Positions 16,420-24,989 of a stretch of 64,000 nt of DNA are shown here, piece by piece (the stretch's first letter is position 1; each line of letters starts with the position of its first letter). Below the pieces are notes generated by a model. It was not told where the DNA came from and made no database searches. It saw only the letters and a list, made by a program, of their open reading frames with translations. The stretch is from JACJYE01 sp964432875. GTDB lineage: Bacteria > Bacteroidota > Bacteroidia > Chitinophagales > Saprospiraceae. The position numbers and the translations under genes are program-made. The stretch is taken from contig CAYSPJ010000005.1 of the NCBI GenBank assembly GCA_964432875.1, forward strand, positions 1-64,000, read 5' to 3'.

Positions 16420-17385
16420 TTAGTTGGCTGGCTGGAGGTTCAACAAAGGCAGGACGCTGTTGCCCTTTTCATCCACGATGATTTTGTTGCCCAGCTTGGG
16501 CAGTATCCGCTCCATGGTTTCGAGGTAGATGCGTTTTTTGGTCACATCCGGGGCTTTGGCGTATTCTTCATAGAGGGCGTTAAAGCGGGCGGCTTCCCCT
16601 TTGGCGCCGTTCACCCGGTTCAAGGCATAGGCTTCAGCCAACTGGATGGTCTCTTCAGCTTCCCCGCGGGCGCGCGGCACGACTTGATTGTATTCCGATT
16701 CTGCCTCATTAATGAGGGTTTCCCGTTCCTGTTGGGCTTGGTTGACGGCATTGAAGGAAGGCTTTACGGTTTGGGGCGGGTTGACGTCTTGGAGTACTAC
16801 CTGGTCGATGCGGATGCCGTTTTGGTATTCGTCACATAGTTTTTGCAATAGTACTTCGGCACGGGAGGCCACTTCCTGACGGCCCACGGTCAGCACCTCA
16901 TTGACGGTGCGGTCGCCGACTACTTTGCGCATGACGGATTCCGACATGTCGCGCAAGGTTTTCTCCGCATTTCTAACCCGGAAGAGGTATTGATAGGAAT
17001 TGATGATACGGTACTGCACTACCCATTCCACATCGGCCATATTGAGGTCACCGCTGAGCATGGAAGATTCGTCGATGTAGCTCGATTTGACATACTCCGT
17101 GCGGACGCCAGCCGAAGCGGTGCGGAAGCCAAATTCATGCTTCAACTGCCGCTGTACGGGGATTTTGTACATCCTCTCTACGCCAAAGGGGAGGATGAAA
17201 TTCAGGCCTGGCTGCACCGTGCGGTTGTACTGGCCCAGGTTGAGCACGACGCCTTCTTCTTCGGGGCCGACCGTCTTGACGGAGGTGAGCACAATGGCGA
17301 GCACGGCTATGGCAAGGACTATTTTTTTGAGGTGCTTCCTCAAAAGGTAGCCATACTGTTGAAAGGGATCATTTTGTCTTGACAT
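16420..17385 (-). CDS. hflK: Protease modulator HflK (SPFH domain)
   Basis: Partner of HflC. The 321-residue protein has one transmembrane helix at about residues 21-40 (IVLAIAVLAIVLTSVKTV), the family phrase VGPEEEGVVLNLGQYNRTVQPGL (positions about 41-63, a hallmark of HflK), DVEWVVQYRIINSYQYLFRV in the band-7 domain, and an Ala/Glu-rich coiled coil (about 230-290) ending near a basic C-terminus. The proline/glycine-rich N-terminal tail found in proteobacterial HflK is reduced to about 15 residues (QNDPFQQYG). It is the first gene of the operon. Confidence 0.92.
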   Translation of the reverse strand: MSRQNDPFQQYGYLLRKHLKKIVLAIAVLAIVLTSVKTVGPEEEGVVLNLGQYNRTVQPGLNFILPFGVERMYKIPVQRQLKHEFGFRTASAGVRTEYVKSSYIDESSMLSGDLNMADVEWVVQYRIINSYQYLFRVRNAEKTLRDMSESVMRKVVGDRTVNEVLTVGRQEVASRAEVLLQKLCDEYQNGIRIDQVVLQDVNPPQTVKPSFNAVNQAQQERETLINEAESEYNQVVPRARGEAEETIQLAEAYALNRVNGAKGEAARFNALYEEYAKAPDVTKKRIYLETMERILPKLGNKIIVDEKGNSVLPLLNLQPAN

Positions 17386-17605
17386 GTTTCATTTCTTTTA
17401 TAAGGTCAGGAAGATGATTGGATAATATGTACGGGCAGATTTCATTTTGTGTGGGTGAAGATAGGGGGAAAAAGCGATAATTCCAAAAAGCAGCCTCTTT
17501 TAGGTAAAAGGATTCGGCCACCTTGAGATAAGGGGGCATCAGGAGGGGGGTAATGCGAGACGAAGGCGATTTTTGGGGCATGGGGGCAGTATGGCTCCCT
17601 TGCTG

Positions 17606-18034
17606 CTAGTCCGCAGAAAAATCCGGGAATTTTTTGGTGATGAACTGTTCCAGGCGCTTGATTTTTCGGCGTAGGTTATCCACATCTGCCTGGGTGACGG
17701 CATAGTTGCCCGTAGGCTCTTCGGCATCGGAGCCGCGCAATTGGCGTACCATGCCAGGCGGGAAGAAAACAGGGTCAGCCTCATTTTGTAGGGTATTGGT
17801 GTCTATCATGATGCTGCCCCGCCCCGTGAGCAGCCAGTCCATATTAATATTGGGATAAGCCAGCATGATAGACTGGGCGATACCACTGGATATAGCCCGG
17901 TTGCCATGCTCGATCGCCGAGATGAGCGATTGGGTGACATCGACTTCCTCAGCAAATTGGACCTGGGTTTTGCCCAGGGCTTTGCGCAATTTTTTTAGCC
18001 TGCTTCCTTGTTCTTTCGATTGATTATCAGCCAC
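17606..18034 (-). CDS. XRE-family helix-turn-helix regulator
   Basis: A 142-residue DNA-binding protein. The helix-turn-helix covers about residues 11-65: RLKKLRKALGKTQVQFAEEV, then DVTQSLISAIEHGNRAI, where SLISAIE is the recognition helix, followed by NINMDWLLTGRGSI, which is typical of phage-repressor-like XRE proteins. The C-terminal third (AVTQADVDNLRRKIKRLEQF) is a short coiled coil, probably for dimerisation. There is no peptidase domain. It is transcribed divergently from a strong Bacteroidota promoter at 18082-18112 and may regulate it. Target genes are unknown. Confidence 0.85.
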   Translation of the reverse strand: MADNQSKEQGSRLKKLRKALGKTQVQFAEEVDVTQSLISAIEHGNRAISSGIAQSIMLAYPNINMDWLLTGRGSIMIDTNTLQNEADPVFFPPGMVRQLRGSDAEEPTGNYAVTQADVDNLRRKIKRLEQFITKKFPDFSAD

Positions 18035-18530
18035 TGGTGTATTGTAAATAAAAAAATGTTATAATAAGACCATTTGAGCTATTGCAAAATAAAACCAAAA
18101 GTAGTATATTTGCCAAGTCAATGGTCATTTCCGTATCGCAATAATAATAACAATACCAATGAAAACCAAAGATTTTTGCCCAGGCTTTTTAGGTTGATTT
18201 AACACAGCGCTGTGGCAGGCGTGCCTACAGGCGGCCTGGCGCAGTTATGCCTGGCGATTTCACAGTAGGCTTTTTTCTCTTAGGCAATAGAATGGAGGCA
18301 GTAGAAGTGGGCAGTTGGCTGCTGTTGCGGCCGGCTGCCCCGGCTGCTGCTTAGGGCGTCAGGAGGCTATACACCTGAGGCGCTAAAGGTTAGTTGGGTG
18401 AAGCAGCGCCCGGCCGCCCCGCTGGCAGTCTTGTGCAAACCATGCTGCGGGGTTGGCCGGCGCGCGGCTTTTTCGCTTTTCCATTTTTTCTATTTAACTT
18501 GGCCTTCCTAAACCAGCAGAGAATATTGCT
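18035..18530. other. 496-bp intergenic region with promoter and short reading frames
   Basis: This stretch separates the XRE gene from the GNAT-like gene. It holds a good promoter (18082-18112, plus strand) and two tiny frames after it: ATG at 18121 (7 codons) and ATG at 18159 (MKTKDFCPGFLG, stop at 18195-18197). The rest is GC-rich and structured, with for instance CTGTGGCA-GGCG-TGCC-ACAG near 18207-18228 and repeated CCTGGCG words near 18235-18258. It may be a long leader of the downstream gene or a non-coding RNA. I see no tRNA or known riboswitch. Confidence 0.4.
18082..18112 (+). promoter_or_regulatory. Bacteroidota-type promoter (-33/-7)
   Basis: TTG at 18082-18084, a 20-nt spacer and TATATTTG at 18105-18112 match the Bacteroidota sigma-ABfr consensus (TTG, 19-21 nt, TAnnTTTG). 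It reads away from the XRE gene towards 18159 and the gene at 18531. Confidence 0.65.
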
Positions 18531-19694
18531 ATGCAGTTTCTAGAAGTAAAAGATCGGAAAGGTTGGAGATGGTTCCACAAAGTGCCGCGCATCATCTATA
18601 AAGGTGACCCTAATTGGATCTGCCCACTGGAGGCCGATGTGCAGTCCATTTTCAACCCGGCTCAAAATAAAGCCTTTGCTGGGGGTGAAGCAGTCTGTTA
18701 TGTGTTACGGGACTATGCGGGCAAGTTGGTAGGCCGCATCGCGGCTTTTATCGACCACGAGCGCAACCAGACTCAAAGCTACCCCATTGGCGGCATCGGT
18801 TTTTTTGAATGTGTGGACAACCAAAGCTACGCCTTTGCCCTTTTGGACAAAGCGATAGAATGGCTGCGCCAGCGCGGTGCCAAAGCGGTAGACGGCCCGG
18901 TAAACTTCGGCGAGCGCGATAAATACTGGGGCCTCTTGGTCAAGGGTTTTTATCCGCCCCTTTTCCAGGAAAACTACCAGCCCCGCTACTACCGGGGCTT
19001 CTTCGAGCGCTACGGGTTTGTGCCTTTCGAACAAATCCTCACGTATAAAGGCTATACCAGCGATATCCCGGCCGAGCGCTTGTCACGGGTGGCCAGCCGG
19101 ATGAAAGAACGCTACAACCTCACTGCCGAGAAGCTGGACTATGCCGATCTGGATAAGTATGCACGGGACTTTTGCGAGGCTTATAATGCTGCTTTCAACC
19201 AGTATGGCCATTTCAAGCCCATTATGCCCGATCAGGTGGTCACCATGCTGAATCAGGCGAAAAGCATCGTCGACCCTAACATCATGGCCATGGCTTATTG
19301 TGATGGCCAGCCGGCCGGCTTCTGCGCTTTTTTCCCCGATATCAACCCTTTCTTAAAAGGTGCCCGTGGCAAGCTCAATTGGCTTACGCTCCCCGGCTTC
19401 CTGCTTCGCCGGCGCTTCGCGAAAACATTTAACGCCAAAGGCGTCGGCTTTGGCATCCATCCTGATTTCCGCAGCAAGGGCACCTTTGCTATCATCGTAG
19501 ATTTCATGACTACCCCCGAGAATCAGGCGCGCTACCCCTGGATGTACCTCACCACCATCAGGGCGCACAATAAGGATGCCATCAGTGCTTATGAGAATTT
19601 AGCGGTTGAAGTGGACCGGGTGCATATCGCCTACCGCAAAGCTCTTGAGCCGGGCATTGACATTGAACCTTTCCCGTTTTTAGTTGAAACTTAA
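18531..19694 (+). CDS. GNAT-fold N-acetyltransferase-like protein
   Basis: A 387-residue protein of the YghO-like group. The N-terminal region (FLEVKDRKGWRWFHKVPRII ... DPNWICPLEADV) and AVCYVLRDYAGKLVGRIAAF correspond to the acceptor side of GNAT folds found in many bacteria. GPVNFGERDKYWGLL and a second GNAT-like segment around residues 230-360 (AMAYCDGQPAGFCAFFPDIN; GVGFGIHPDFRSKGTFAIIV) follow. The substrate is unknown. The gene is single; it follows a long structured leader, and ftsK converges from the other side. Confidence 0.75.
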   Translation: MQFLEVKDRKGWRWFHKVPRIIYKGDPNWICPLEADVQSIFNPAQNKAFAGGEAVCYVLRDYAGKLVGRIAAFIDHERNQTQSYPIGGIGFFECVDNQSYAFALLDKAIEWLRQRGAKAVDGPVNFGERDKYWGLLVKGFYPPLFQENYQPRYYRGFFERYGFVPFEQILTYKGYTSDIPAERLSRVASRMKERYNLTAEKLDYADLDKYARDFCEAYNAAFNQYGHFKPIMPDQVVTMLNQAKSIVDPNIMAMAYCDGQPAGFCAFFPDINPFLKGARGKLNWLTLPGFLLRRRFAKTFNAKGVGFGIHPDFRSKGTFAIIVDFMTTPENQARYPWMYLTTIRAHNKDAISAYENLAVEVDRVHIAYRKALEPGIDIEPFPFLVET

Positions 19695-19720
19695 GGCGTA
19701 GGGCAGCCCGCTCAAGTTGA

Positions 19721-22195
19721 TTATTTGCGGTTGCGCAGGTCTTCGAGGTACCGCTCCAATTCCAGTTCGTCATAGATGAGCACCTCGCGAGCTTTACTGC
19801 CCTCGCTAGGCCCCACGATGCCGAGCGCTTCTAATTGGTCCATGATGCGGCCAGCGCGGTTGTAGCCTAGTTTAAGGCGGCGTTGTATCATCGAGGTAGA
19901 GCCATGTTGGTTCTGCACGATGACGCGGGCAGCATCTTCGATCATTTCATCCAGTTCAGCATAGGTCAGGCCTTGGGTACCGGTGATGGCCTCGTTGTCG
20001 CCATGGAATTCGGGCAAGAAGTGGGGCTCCGGGTAGCCGGGCTGTTGGGCGATGAATTCTACCACTTGCTCCACTTCCGGGGTGTCTACGTAGGCGCCCT
20101 GCAGGCGGATCGTCTCGCCACCAACCGAAAGCAACATATCACCCTGGCCAATCAACTGGTCGGCTCCTCCGCCATCTAGAATGGTACGGGAGTCCACTTT
20201 TGAAGCTACTTTATAAGCGATGCGGGCAGGGAAGTTAGCTTTGATCACGCCGGTGATAATATTGACCGAAGGGCGCTGCGTGGCGATGATGAGGTGGATG
20301 CCGACTGCGCGGGCCAATTGCGCCAGGCGCCCGATGGGCAATTCGACTTCTTTGCCGGCGGTCATGATCATATCGGCAAACTCATCAATAATCAAGACGA
20401 TAAAGGGAAGGAAGCGATGGCCTTTCAGGGGGTTGAGGCGGCGCTGCACGAATTTCTCGTTGTACTCCCGGATATTACGCGCCGAGGCTTTTTTGAGCAG
20501 GTCGTAGCGCTGATCCATCTCGATACAGAGCGAGTTGAGGGTATGGATTACGCGGCTGGTCTCGGTAGTAATCGGTTCCTCCTGTTCTGGCAGGAAGGCC
20601 AAAAAGTGGTTTTCCAACTTGCTGTAGGGCGAAAGCTCGACCTTTTTGGGGTCGATCAACACCAGCTTGACCTGAGAGGGGTGCTTCTTGTAGAGCAAAG
20701 ACAGGATAATGGCATTGATACCTACGGACTTGCCCTGGCCGGTGGCACCGGCTACCAGCAAGTGGGGCATCTTAGCCAAATCAGCGACAAAGACCTCGTT
20801 GGAGATGGTCTTGCCCAGCGCGATGGGCAGGTCCATTTTGGCGCGCTTGAATTTATCGGACTGTAGCACCTCACGCATGGAGACGACCTGCTTCTTCTTG
20901 TTGGGTACTTCGATGCCGATGGTGCCTTTACCAGGGATAGGGGCGATGATGCGGATGCCCAGTGCAGCCAGGCTCAAGGCGATATCATCTTCCAGGTTTT
21001 TGATTTTGGAGATGCGGACACCCGGCGCTGGGATGATTTCATAAAGGGTGACGGTAGGCCCGATCGTGGCTCTGATTTTGGTGATTTCGATTTTATAATT
21101 GAGGAGCGTCTCGATGATTTGTTCTTTGTTCGCTTCCAGTTCGGCCCGGTCGATCTCGACGCGCTGGCTGGAATAATCTTCGAGTAAGGCCAGGACGGGG
21201 TGCTCGTAGGAGGACAACTCCAGCGTAGGGTCATAGGGTTCGCTATGGTTGGCATTCTCCTCCTGGAACGGCATCAGCTCAGGCGGGGTAAAAGGGCTGG
21301 CGTTGCTGGCCGAAGGCCCGGGGCTGGGCTGCCCCTGGTGTATTTCCAGCTCGGTTTCGCTTTGGCGCTGGGATTCAGCGATTTTTCGCAGCTCTTCCTC
21401 TGACAACTCGAGCGACAATTGGCCTGGTTTCCCCACCGGCACTGCGGCAGGCTTGCCTTGATAACTGCTGCTTTCCCCAAATAAGTCCTCTTCATCTTGA
21501 TCACCGGGGTGCAGCACAGCAGCGGGCTGCCGCCGATCGCCTTCAGCTTTGCGGTTTGGCAGGCGCCCCGTCACCCAGTCAGTGAGGTAGGCTTGACTGT
21601 CCCGCACCGCACTTTGGAACGTGACTTCATTAAAGTTGGGGTTGATATTCCACACGATAATCCCGAAAAGCAAGAAGAACAGTAAGACGATCATACCTGC
21701 TGTGCCTACAAAGCTGACCAGCCACTTGCTCACCGCTTCCCCAAAGGCGCCGCCTACTGGGAAAGCCACGCTGCCGCCTACGAATTCAAAGAAGACCGAG
21801 GCGGCCAGCATGATCAATAGCCACAGTCGGAACCTTGGCCATAAGGTGTGCAGCGGTGCACGCCTGATCAGTGCCAGGCCCATCGTCACCAGGATCACTA
21901 TTAATATATAGGAGGGGAGGCCAAAACCCCAGTAGAAAAACATATTCGATATGATGGCGCCCAAGCGGCCCAGCCAGTTGGCCATATCCATGCCGCTCTC
22001 CAGTAGCAATGCCCAGGAAAAACGCAGTACGCGATCTTGGTCTTGGCTCCAGGTGAAGAGGTAGGAGGTGAACGCAATAAAGAGGTACAAGGCGGAAAAT
22101 AAGCAAAGTATGCCAACGAGTTTGGGGACTCGCTCATCATTGATCCCAAGCCTTAAACTCAACTGCCCTGTTTTCTTCCGATTTTTTGCCGCCAT
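19721..22195 (-). CDS. ftsK: FtsK/SpoIIIE-family DNA translocase
   Basis: A septum-located hexameric ATPase that pumps the chromosome terminus during division and supports dif recombination. The 824 residues comprise four to five transmembrane helices (about 23-48, 75-110, 121-142, 160-183), a variable Gln/Pro/Ser-rich linker (about 205-330), the alpha/beta motor with Walker A GATGQGKS (483-490) and Walker B IVLIIDEFADM (599-609), and a C-terminal gamma winged helix (about 755-824, TSMIQRRLKLGYNRAGRIMD), which reads the polar DNA signals. Length and order agree with FtsK proteins having a short linker. On the minus strand a TATTTTTG (-7-like, 22226-22233) lies 31 bases before the start. Confidence 0.95.
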   Translation of the reverse strand: MAAKNRKKTGQLSLRLGINDERVPKLVGILCLFSALYLFIAFTSYLFTWSQDQDRVLRFSWALLLESGMDMANWLGRLGAIISNMFFYWGFGLPSYILIVILVTMGLALIRRAPLHTLWPRFRLWLLIMLAASVFFEFVGGSVAFPVGGAFGEAVSKWLVSFVGTAGMIVLLFFLLFGIIVWNINPNFNEVTFQSAVRDSQAYLTDWVTGRLPNRKAEGDRRQPAAVLHPGDQDEEDLFGESSSYQGKPAAVPVGKPGQLSLELSEEELRKIAESQRQSETELEIHQGQPSPGPSASNASPFTPPELMPFQEENANHSEPYDPTLELSSYEHPVLALLEDYSSQRVEIDRAELEANKEQIIETLLNYKIEITKIRATIGPTVTLYEIIPAPGVRISKIKNLEDDIALSLAALGIRIIAPIPGKGTIGIEVPNKKKQVVSMREVLQSDKFKRAKMDLPIALGKTISNEVFVADLAKMPHLLVAGATGQGKSVGINAIILSLLYKKHPSQVKLVLIDPKKVELSPYSKLENHFLAFLPEQEEPITTETSRVIHTLNSLCIEMDQRYDLLKKASARNIREYNEKFVQRRLNPLKGHRFLPFIVLIIDEFADMIMTAGKEVELPIGRLAQLARAVGIHLIIATQRPSVNIITGVIKANFPARIAYKVASKVDSRTILDGGGADQLIGQGDMLLSVGGETIRLQGAYVDTPEVEQVVEFIAQQPGYPEPHFLPEFHGDNEAITGTQGLTYAELDEMIEDAARVIVQNQHGSTSMIQRRLKLGYNRAGRIMDQLEALGIVGPSEGSKAREVLIYDELELERYLEDLRNRK

Positions 22196-22352
22196 TCTGT
22201 TTTGCTCTGTCTGCTCAATTTCCTACAAAAATAGACATTAATTGGGTTTATGAAAACCTATTAGCGGCAAGTTAGCTAAAAAAAATTAAAAAAAAACATT
22301 GAATTGATTTGTTTTGTGAAATATTTTGTTTTAATTTGCAAACCAAAAGCTT

Positions 22353-22370
22353 TACTTTTGTTTAAAACAA
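22353..22370 (+). promoter_or_regulatory. -7 element and possible operator of the S24 repressor gene
   Basis: TACTTTTG (22353-22360) matches the Bacteroidota -7 element exactly, although no TTG stands at the ideal -33 distance. It overlaps the perfect inverted repeat TTGTTT-A-AAACAA (22358-22370), which would suit autoregulation by the repressor encoded from 22384. Confidence 0.45.
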
Positions 22371-22383
22371 CAACGTAGCCATT

Positions 22384-23121
22384 ATGATACGAGAAGACAG
22401 GCTCGAGTTAAACGAGCGTTTTATCAAGGTTTTCAAAATGCTGGAGGAGAAGGGCGAAATCGTCAAAAACGACCGCGCCGGCAAAGGCATGGGCGATTTT
22501 GCCGAGCGCATCCTCGGCAATAAATCTTATGGCCATATTATCCGGGCTTTCCTCAACCCCGAAGACAAGCGCTGTATTGACTACCGGCACGCCCGCGTGC
22601 TTTGTGAAGAGTACGGCGTCAATGAATCGTACATGATCGATGGCCAGGGCGAGCCCTTCGGCATGGAGGCGCCAAAATACTTCTTCGACGAAGGCGAGAG
22701 CCCCCGGCCTAAAGGCAATATCCTCTTTACTTCCACGGAGGCTTTCGCCGGTAGCGCCGTTGATGTCGGCAGCTTCGCCCGCGAAGGCCTGGAATACTTC
22801 AGCATCCCGGGCCTGTTAGGTAGCGGGCTCGTCGCCTTCCCGATCAAAGGCAATAGCATGGAGCCGGTCATTATTGATGGAGACGTGGTCGTCTGCCGCG
22901 AAATCAGCGGCATGTACGAGTTGAAAGACAATAAAATATACGCCATCAAAAATAATGGCCAGGTGTGGGTCAAGTATGTGCAGCGTATCTCTGATTCTCG
23001 TGGGCGTACGACGCACCTAAAGCTTATTTCCGCCAACCACCTCGAACACGACCCCTTTGTCGAAGAGGTCAACGAGTACACCCGGCTCTATCAGGTCGTG
23101 CGCCGCATCAGCGATTTGTGA
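22384..23121 (+). CDS. S24 peptidase-like (LexA/CI-type) transcriptional repressor
   Basis: A 245-residue regulator. The N-terminal 90 residues form a divergent helix-turn-helix of phage-repressor type ending in YGVNESYMIDGQGEPFG. Residues 110-245 are an S24 domain with Ser158 in IKGNSMEPVIIDGD and Lys197 in NGQVWVKYVQR, the Ser/Lys dyad used for self-cleavage by LexA and CI. An Ala-Gly pair suited to cleavage is at 122-123 (TEAFAGSAV). It may therefore be inactivated during DNA damage, but it could equally respond to another signal. It is divergent from ftsK and has an AT-rich promoter with a 13-bp inverted repeat. It is not classical LexA: the N-terminal winged helix of LexA is absent. Confidence 0.85.
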   Translation: MIREDRLELNERFIKVFKMLEEKGEIVKNDRAGKGMGDFAERILGNKSYGHIIRAFLNPEDKRCIDYRHARVLCEEYGVNESYMIDGQGEPFGMEAPKYFFDEGESPRPKGNILFTSTEAFAGSAVDVGSFAREGLEYFSIPGLLGSGLVAFPIKGNSMEPVIIDGDVVVCREISGMYELKDNKIYAIKNNGQVWVKYVQRISDSRGRTTHLKLISANHLEHDPFVEEVNEYTRLYQVVRRISDL

Positions 23122-23669
23122 TTTTGTTGAAACAAATGATTGCGTTTTGTTGGCAAAGATGTCGCTTTTACGGGTAAAGGGGGGATAAGCTCTAAGCCTC
23201 AATCTGCCACGATGAGGCAAAGGCTGCTCCTTCGCGTTTATGACAATACAAAAAATTCAAAAAGCCTGCCTATCGTAAAGGCCTGGTGCGGCTCCCCTAT
23301 GCAAGCCCTGCCTCTAAGGCCATCAGACGCATTTAAGTAATATCCTGCTGTTTAATACTCGCTCCCGATTGTCGCTGCGCGATAATCTGGGAGTTTTTTG
23401 TTTCAATGGGCTGTTGTGCTCCTTTTGCGATGAGGCCACCAGCGTGCCGCCGCCGTAGGCAGGAGCGATTAGCTGTGGAAAACGCGCGAAACACGATCGT
23501 GTACGTGCAGCTGATTCGGAGAAGAGGCTGTCTCAAATGGGACGAAGTGACATCTCGCCTGAATGAGGTGAAGCTTGCACAAGAAATGCGGCTTCTGTTG
23601 TAAAATAATTTCTCGCATATAACAGAAGAGGCTACTCTCCCCCCGCAGATGGTTATGAGTCCTCCCAAC
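23122..23669. other. 548-bp intergenic region without a recognised gene
   Basis: After the S24 gene there is no believable coding frame. The region holds a strong plus-strand terminator (23362-23399) some 240 bases after the repressor stop, a 10-bp direct repeat AGAAGAGGCT (23520-23529 and 23624-23633), the phrase GAGGCTGTCTCAAA (23524-23537), which resembles ends of some insertion sequences, and an inverted repeat CTTCTGTT/AACAGAAG (23592-23599, 23621-23628). A short plus-strand frame at 23406-23603 has no protein-like features. Confidence 0.4.
23362..23399 (+). terminator. Intrinsic terminator
   Basis: CTCCC-GATT-(g)-TCGC paired with GCGA-(t)-AATC-(t)-GGGAG, then TTTTTTG. It is a good plus-strand terminator, placed about 240 bases beyond the S24 gene, so it ends either a long 3' region or an unrecognised small RNA. 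Confidence 0.7.
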
Positions 23670-24389
23670 TCATTTGTTATCCTGCCGGGCAAAGACTTTG
23701 CGCAATAAGTCCGTCGTGCGGGAGCTGACGTCTGTGCGGATCTGCTTCTCTTTTTTTTCCACCATCGAGAACAGCCCCTTGAGCGCTTCGCTGGTGACAT
23801 AGTCGTCGAGGCTAGGGTTAGCTTTTTCCACGAAGGGGATTTTATTGTAGGTATTGACCGCGTCAGCCCAGTAAGTGCGTGCGTTGAACCGGTCAAGAGA
23901 TTCGACGATGACGGGGTTGAACTCCTGGTATAGTCTGCTGTAAGTCGTGCGATTGAGATATTGAGTAGCGGCGTTATCGCTCCCCATGAGGATGTCCAGG
24001 GCATCAGTGAAGGTCATTTGCTTGATGGCGTCCGTAAAGATAGGCTTGGCTCGTTTGGCGGCGTCTTCGGCCCCGCGGTTGATCCTTTCCAGGATATTGG
24101 ATTCCAGGTCGTTAAAACCGGGTACATTCCTCAGTTTATCGGCGACATTACGGGCCTCGGGCGGCAGCAATATTTTATAAGGGCTTTTAAAGTAGCCATC
24201 TTGCCTGGAGAGGCGCTCAGCGCCTTCACCGATGCCCAATTCGAGGGCTTGTTTCAAGCCGGAGGCTATCTCGGCAGTAGTCAGGCCCTGGCCGCTGCCC
24301 GATAGGGTATCCAGCGTGCTTTGGATTTGCTGGGCTGTACAGGCCGAAAGGGCTAGGATGGACAGGAGCGCGGTGATTTTTTTTACCAT
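23670..24389 (-). CDS. DUF4197 lipoprotein
   Basis: A 239-residue exported protein. The N-terminus is a lipoprotein signal (MVKKITALLSILALSAC, Cys17). The body matches DUF4197: GLTTAEIASGLKQALELGIG, then KILLPPEARNVADKLRNVPG and MTFTDALDILMGSDNAATQY near the centre, and a final LKGLFSMVEKKEKQIRTDVS. The family is all-alpha, found in Bacteroidota and Proteobacteria, with no known function. It follows folB on the same strand with a 26-base gap and may be co-transcribed. Confidence 0.85.
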   Translation of the reverse strand: MVKKITALLSILALSACTAQQIQSTLDTLSGSGQGLTTAEIASGLKQALELGIGEGAERLSRQDGYFKSPYKILLPPEARNVADKLRNVPGFNDLESNILERINRGAEDAAKRAKPIFTDAIKQMTFTDALDILMGSDNAATQYLNRTTYSRLYQEFNPVIVESLDRFNARTYWADAVNTYNKIPFVEKANPSLDDYVTSEALKGLFSMVEKKEKQIRTDVSSRTTDLLRKVFARQDNK

Positions 24390-24415
24390 TGTTTTGTGCT
24401 TAAGTTTTCTTGCGT

Positions 24416-24844
24416 TTATTTCCCCAATTTCTTGACTAACTCCAAATAGGTGAAATCTATTGTGCCAATAGAGGTTACCACAGCTGCGCTATATACCCGG
24501 CCGCCGAGAGGAGGGTGCAGCTTTTGGAGGCGCACCATCACGCCCTCTACGTCGTCGAAGTAATCATCGATGCGGTTAATGATACGGCTGGCGAGAGTCT
24601 CGAGGAGCTTGGCTGGCTTGCGCATCTCGGCCTGGCAGATCAGGAAAGCCGTTTCATAGTTGACGGTGGTAGGCTTGTGTTCCTCTTCGCCTTCGCTCTG
24701 GTAGAGCTCATCCGTTTCAGCGGCGGCTTCCGCATCAGTTTGGATAATGAGGTCAACGACAAAATCATTGCCGATTATATTTTCTTCTTCGTAGTAGCCA
24801 TGATAGGCAAAAAAGCGCATCCCTTCCAAAATGATTAAAGCCAT
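24416..24844 (-). CDS. folB: Dihydroneopterin aldolase
   Basis: FolB converts 7,8-dihydroneopterin to 6-hydroxymethyl-dihydropterin in folate synthesis. The 142-residue protein starts with ILEGMRFFAYHGYYEEENIIG, which carries the conserved Y-H-G and the catalytic Glu, continues with NDFVVDLII, has NYETAFLICQ and LLETLASRIINRI, and ends the pterin site with RLQKLHPPLGG, where the Lys is the usual catalytic residue. An acidic insertion of about 12 residues (YQSEGEEEHKP) makes it longer than the usual 118-125. A TAAATTTG box on the minus strand (24864-24871) lies 20 bases before the start. Confidence 0.9.
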   Translation of the reverse strand: MALIILEGMRFFAYHGYYEEENIIGNDFVVDLIIQTDAEAAAETDELYQSEGEEEHKPTTVNYETAFLICQAEMRKPAKLLETLASRIINRIDDYFDDVEGVMVRLQKLHPPLGGRVYSAAVVTSIGTIDFTYLELVKKLGK

Positions 24845-24915
24845 AGCAGGTGTTTTATTATGTCAAATTTAGGCAGCATAATTTACTTGCCATAGTTTAA
24901 AAGGGGCTAATTGCT

Positions 24916-24923
24916 TACCTTTG
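24916..24923 (+). promoter_or_regulatory. -7 promoter element
   Basis: TACCTTTG matches TAnnTTTG and lies 66 bases before the acyl-CoA dehydrogenase start. No TTG is found at the ideal upstream distance, so only the -7 half is supported. Confidence 0.35.
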
Positions 24924-24989
24924 CCTTGATTTTTGGCTCGGCCTGCGAAAGGAGAGCCAACCCTGGCCAAAATCCAAAAAAGAAATACG

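Noticed and set aside
17606..18034. XRE protein as antitoxin of a toxin-antitoxin pair
   Set aside because: No small toxin-like gene lies next to it; hflK follows on one side and a gene-free stretch on the other.
23406..23603. Plus-strand 65-codon frame rich in Arg and Cys
   Set aside because: No protein-like pattern; it starts inside the tail of a terminator.
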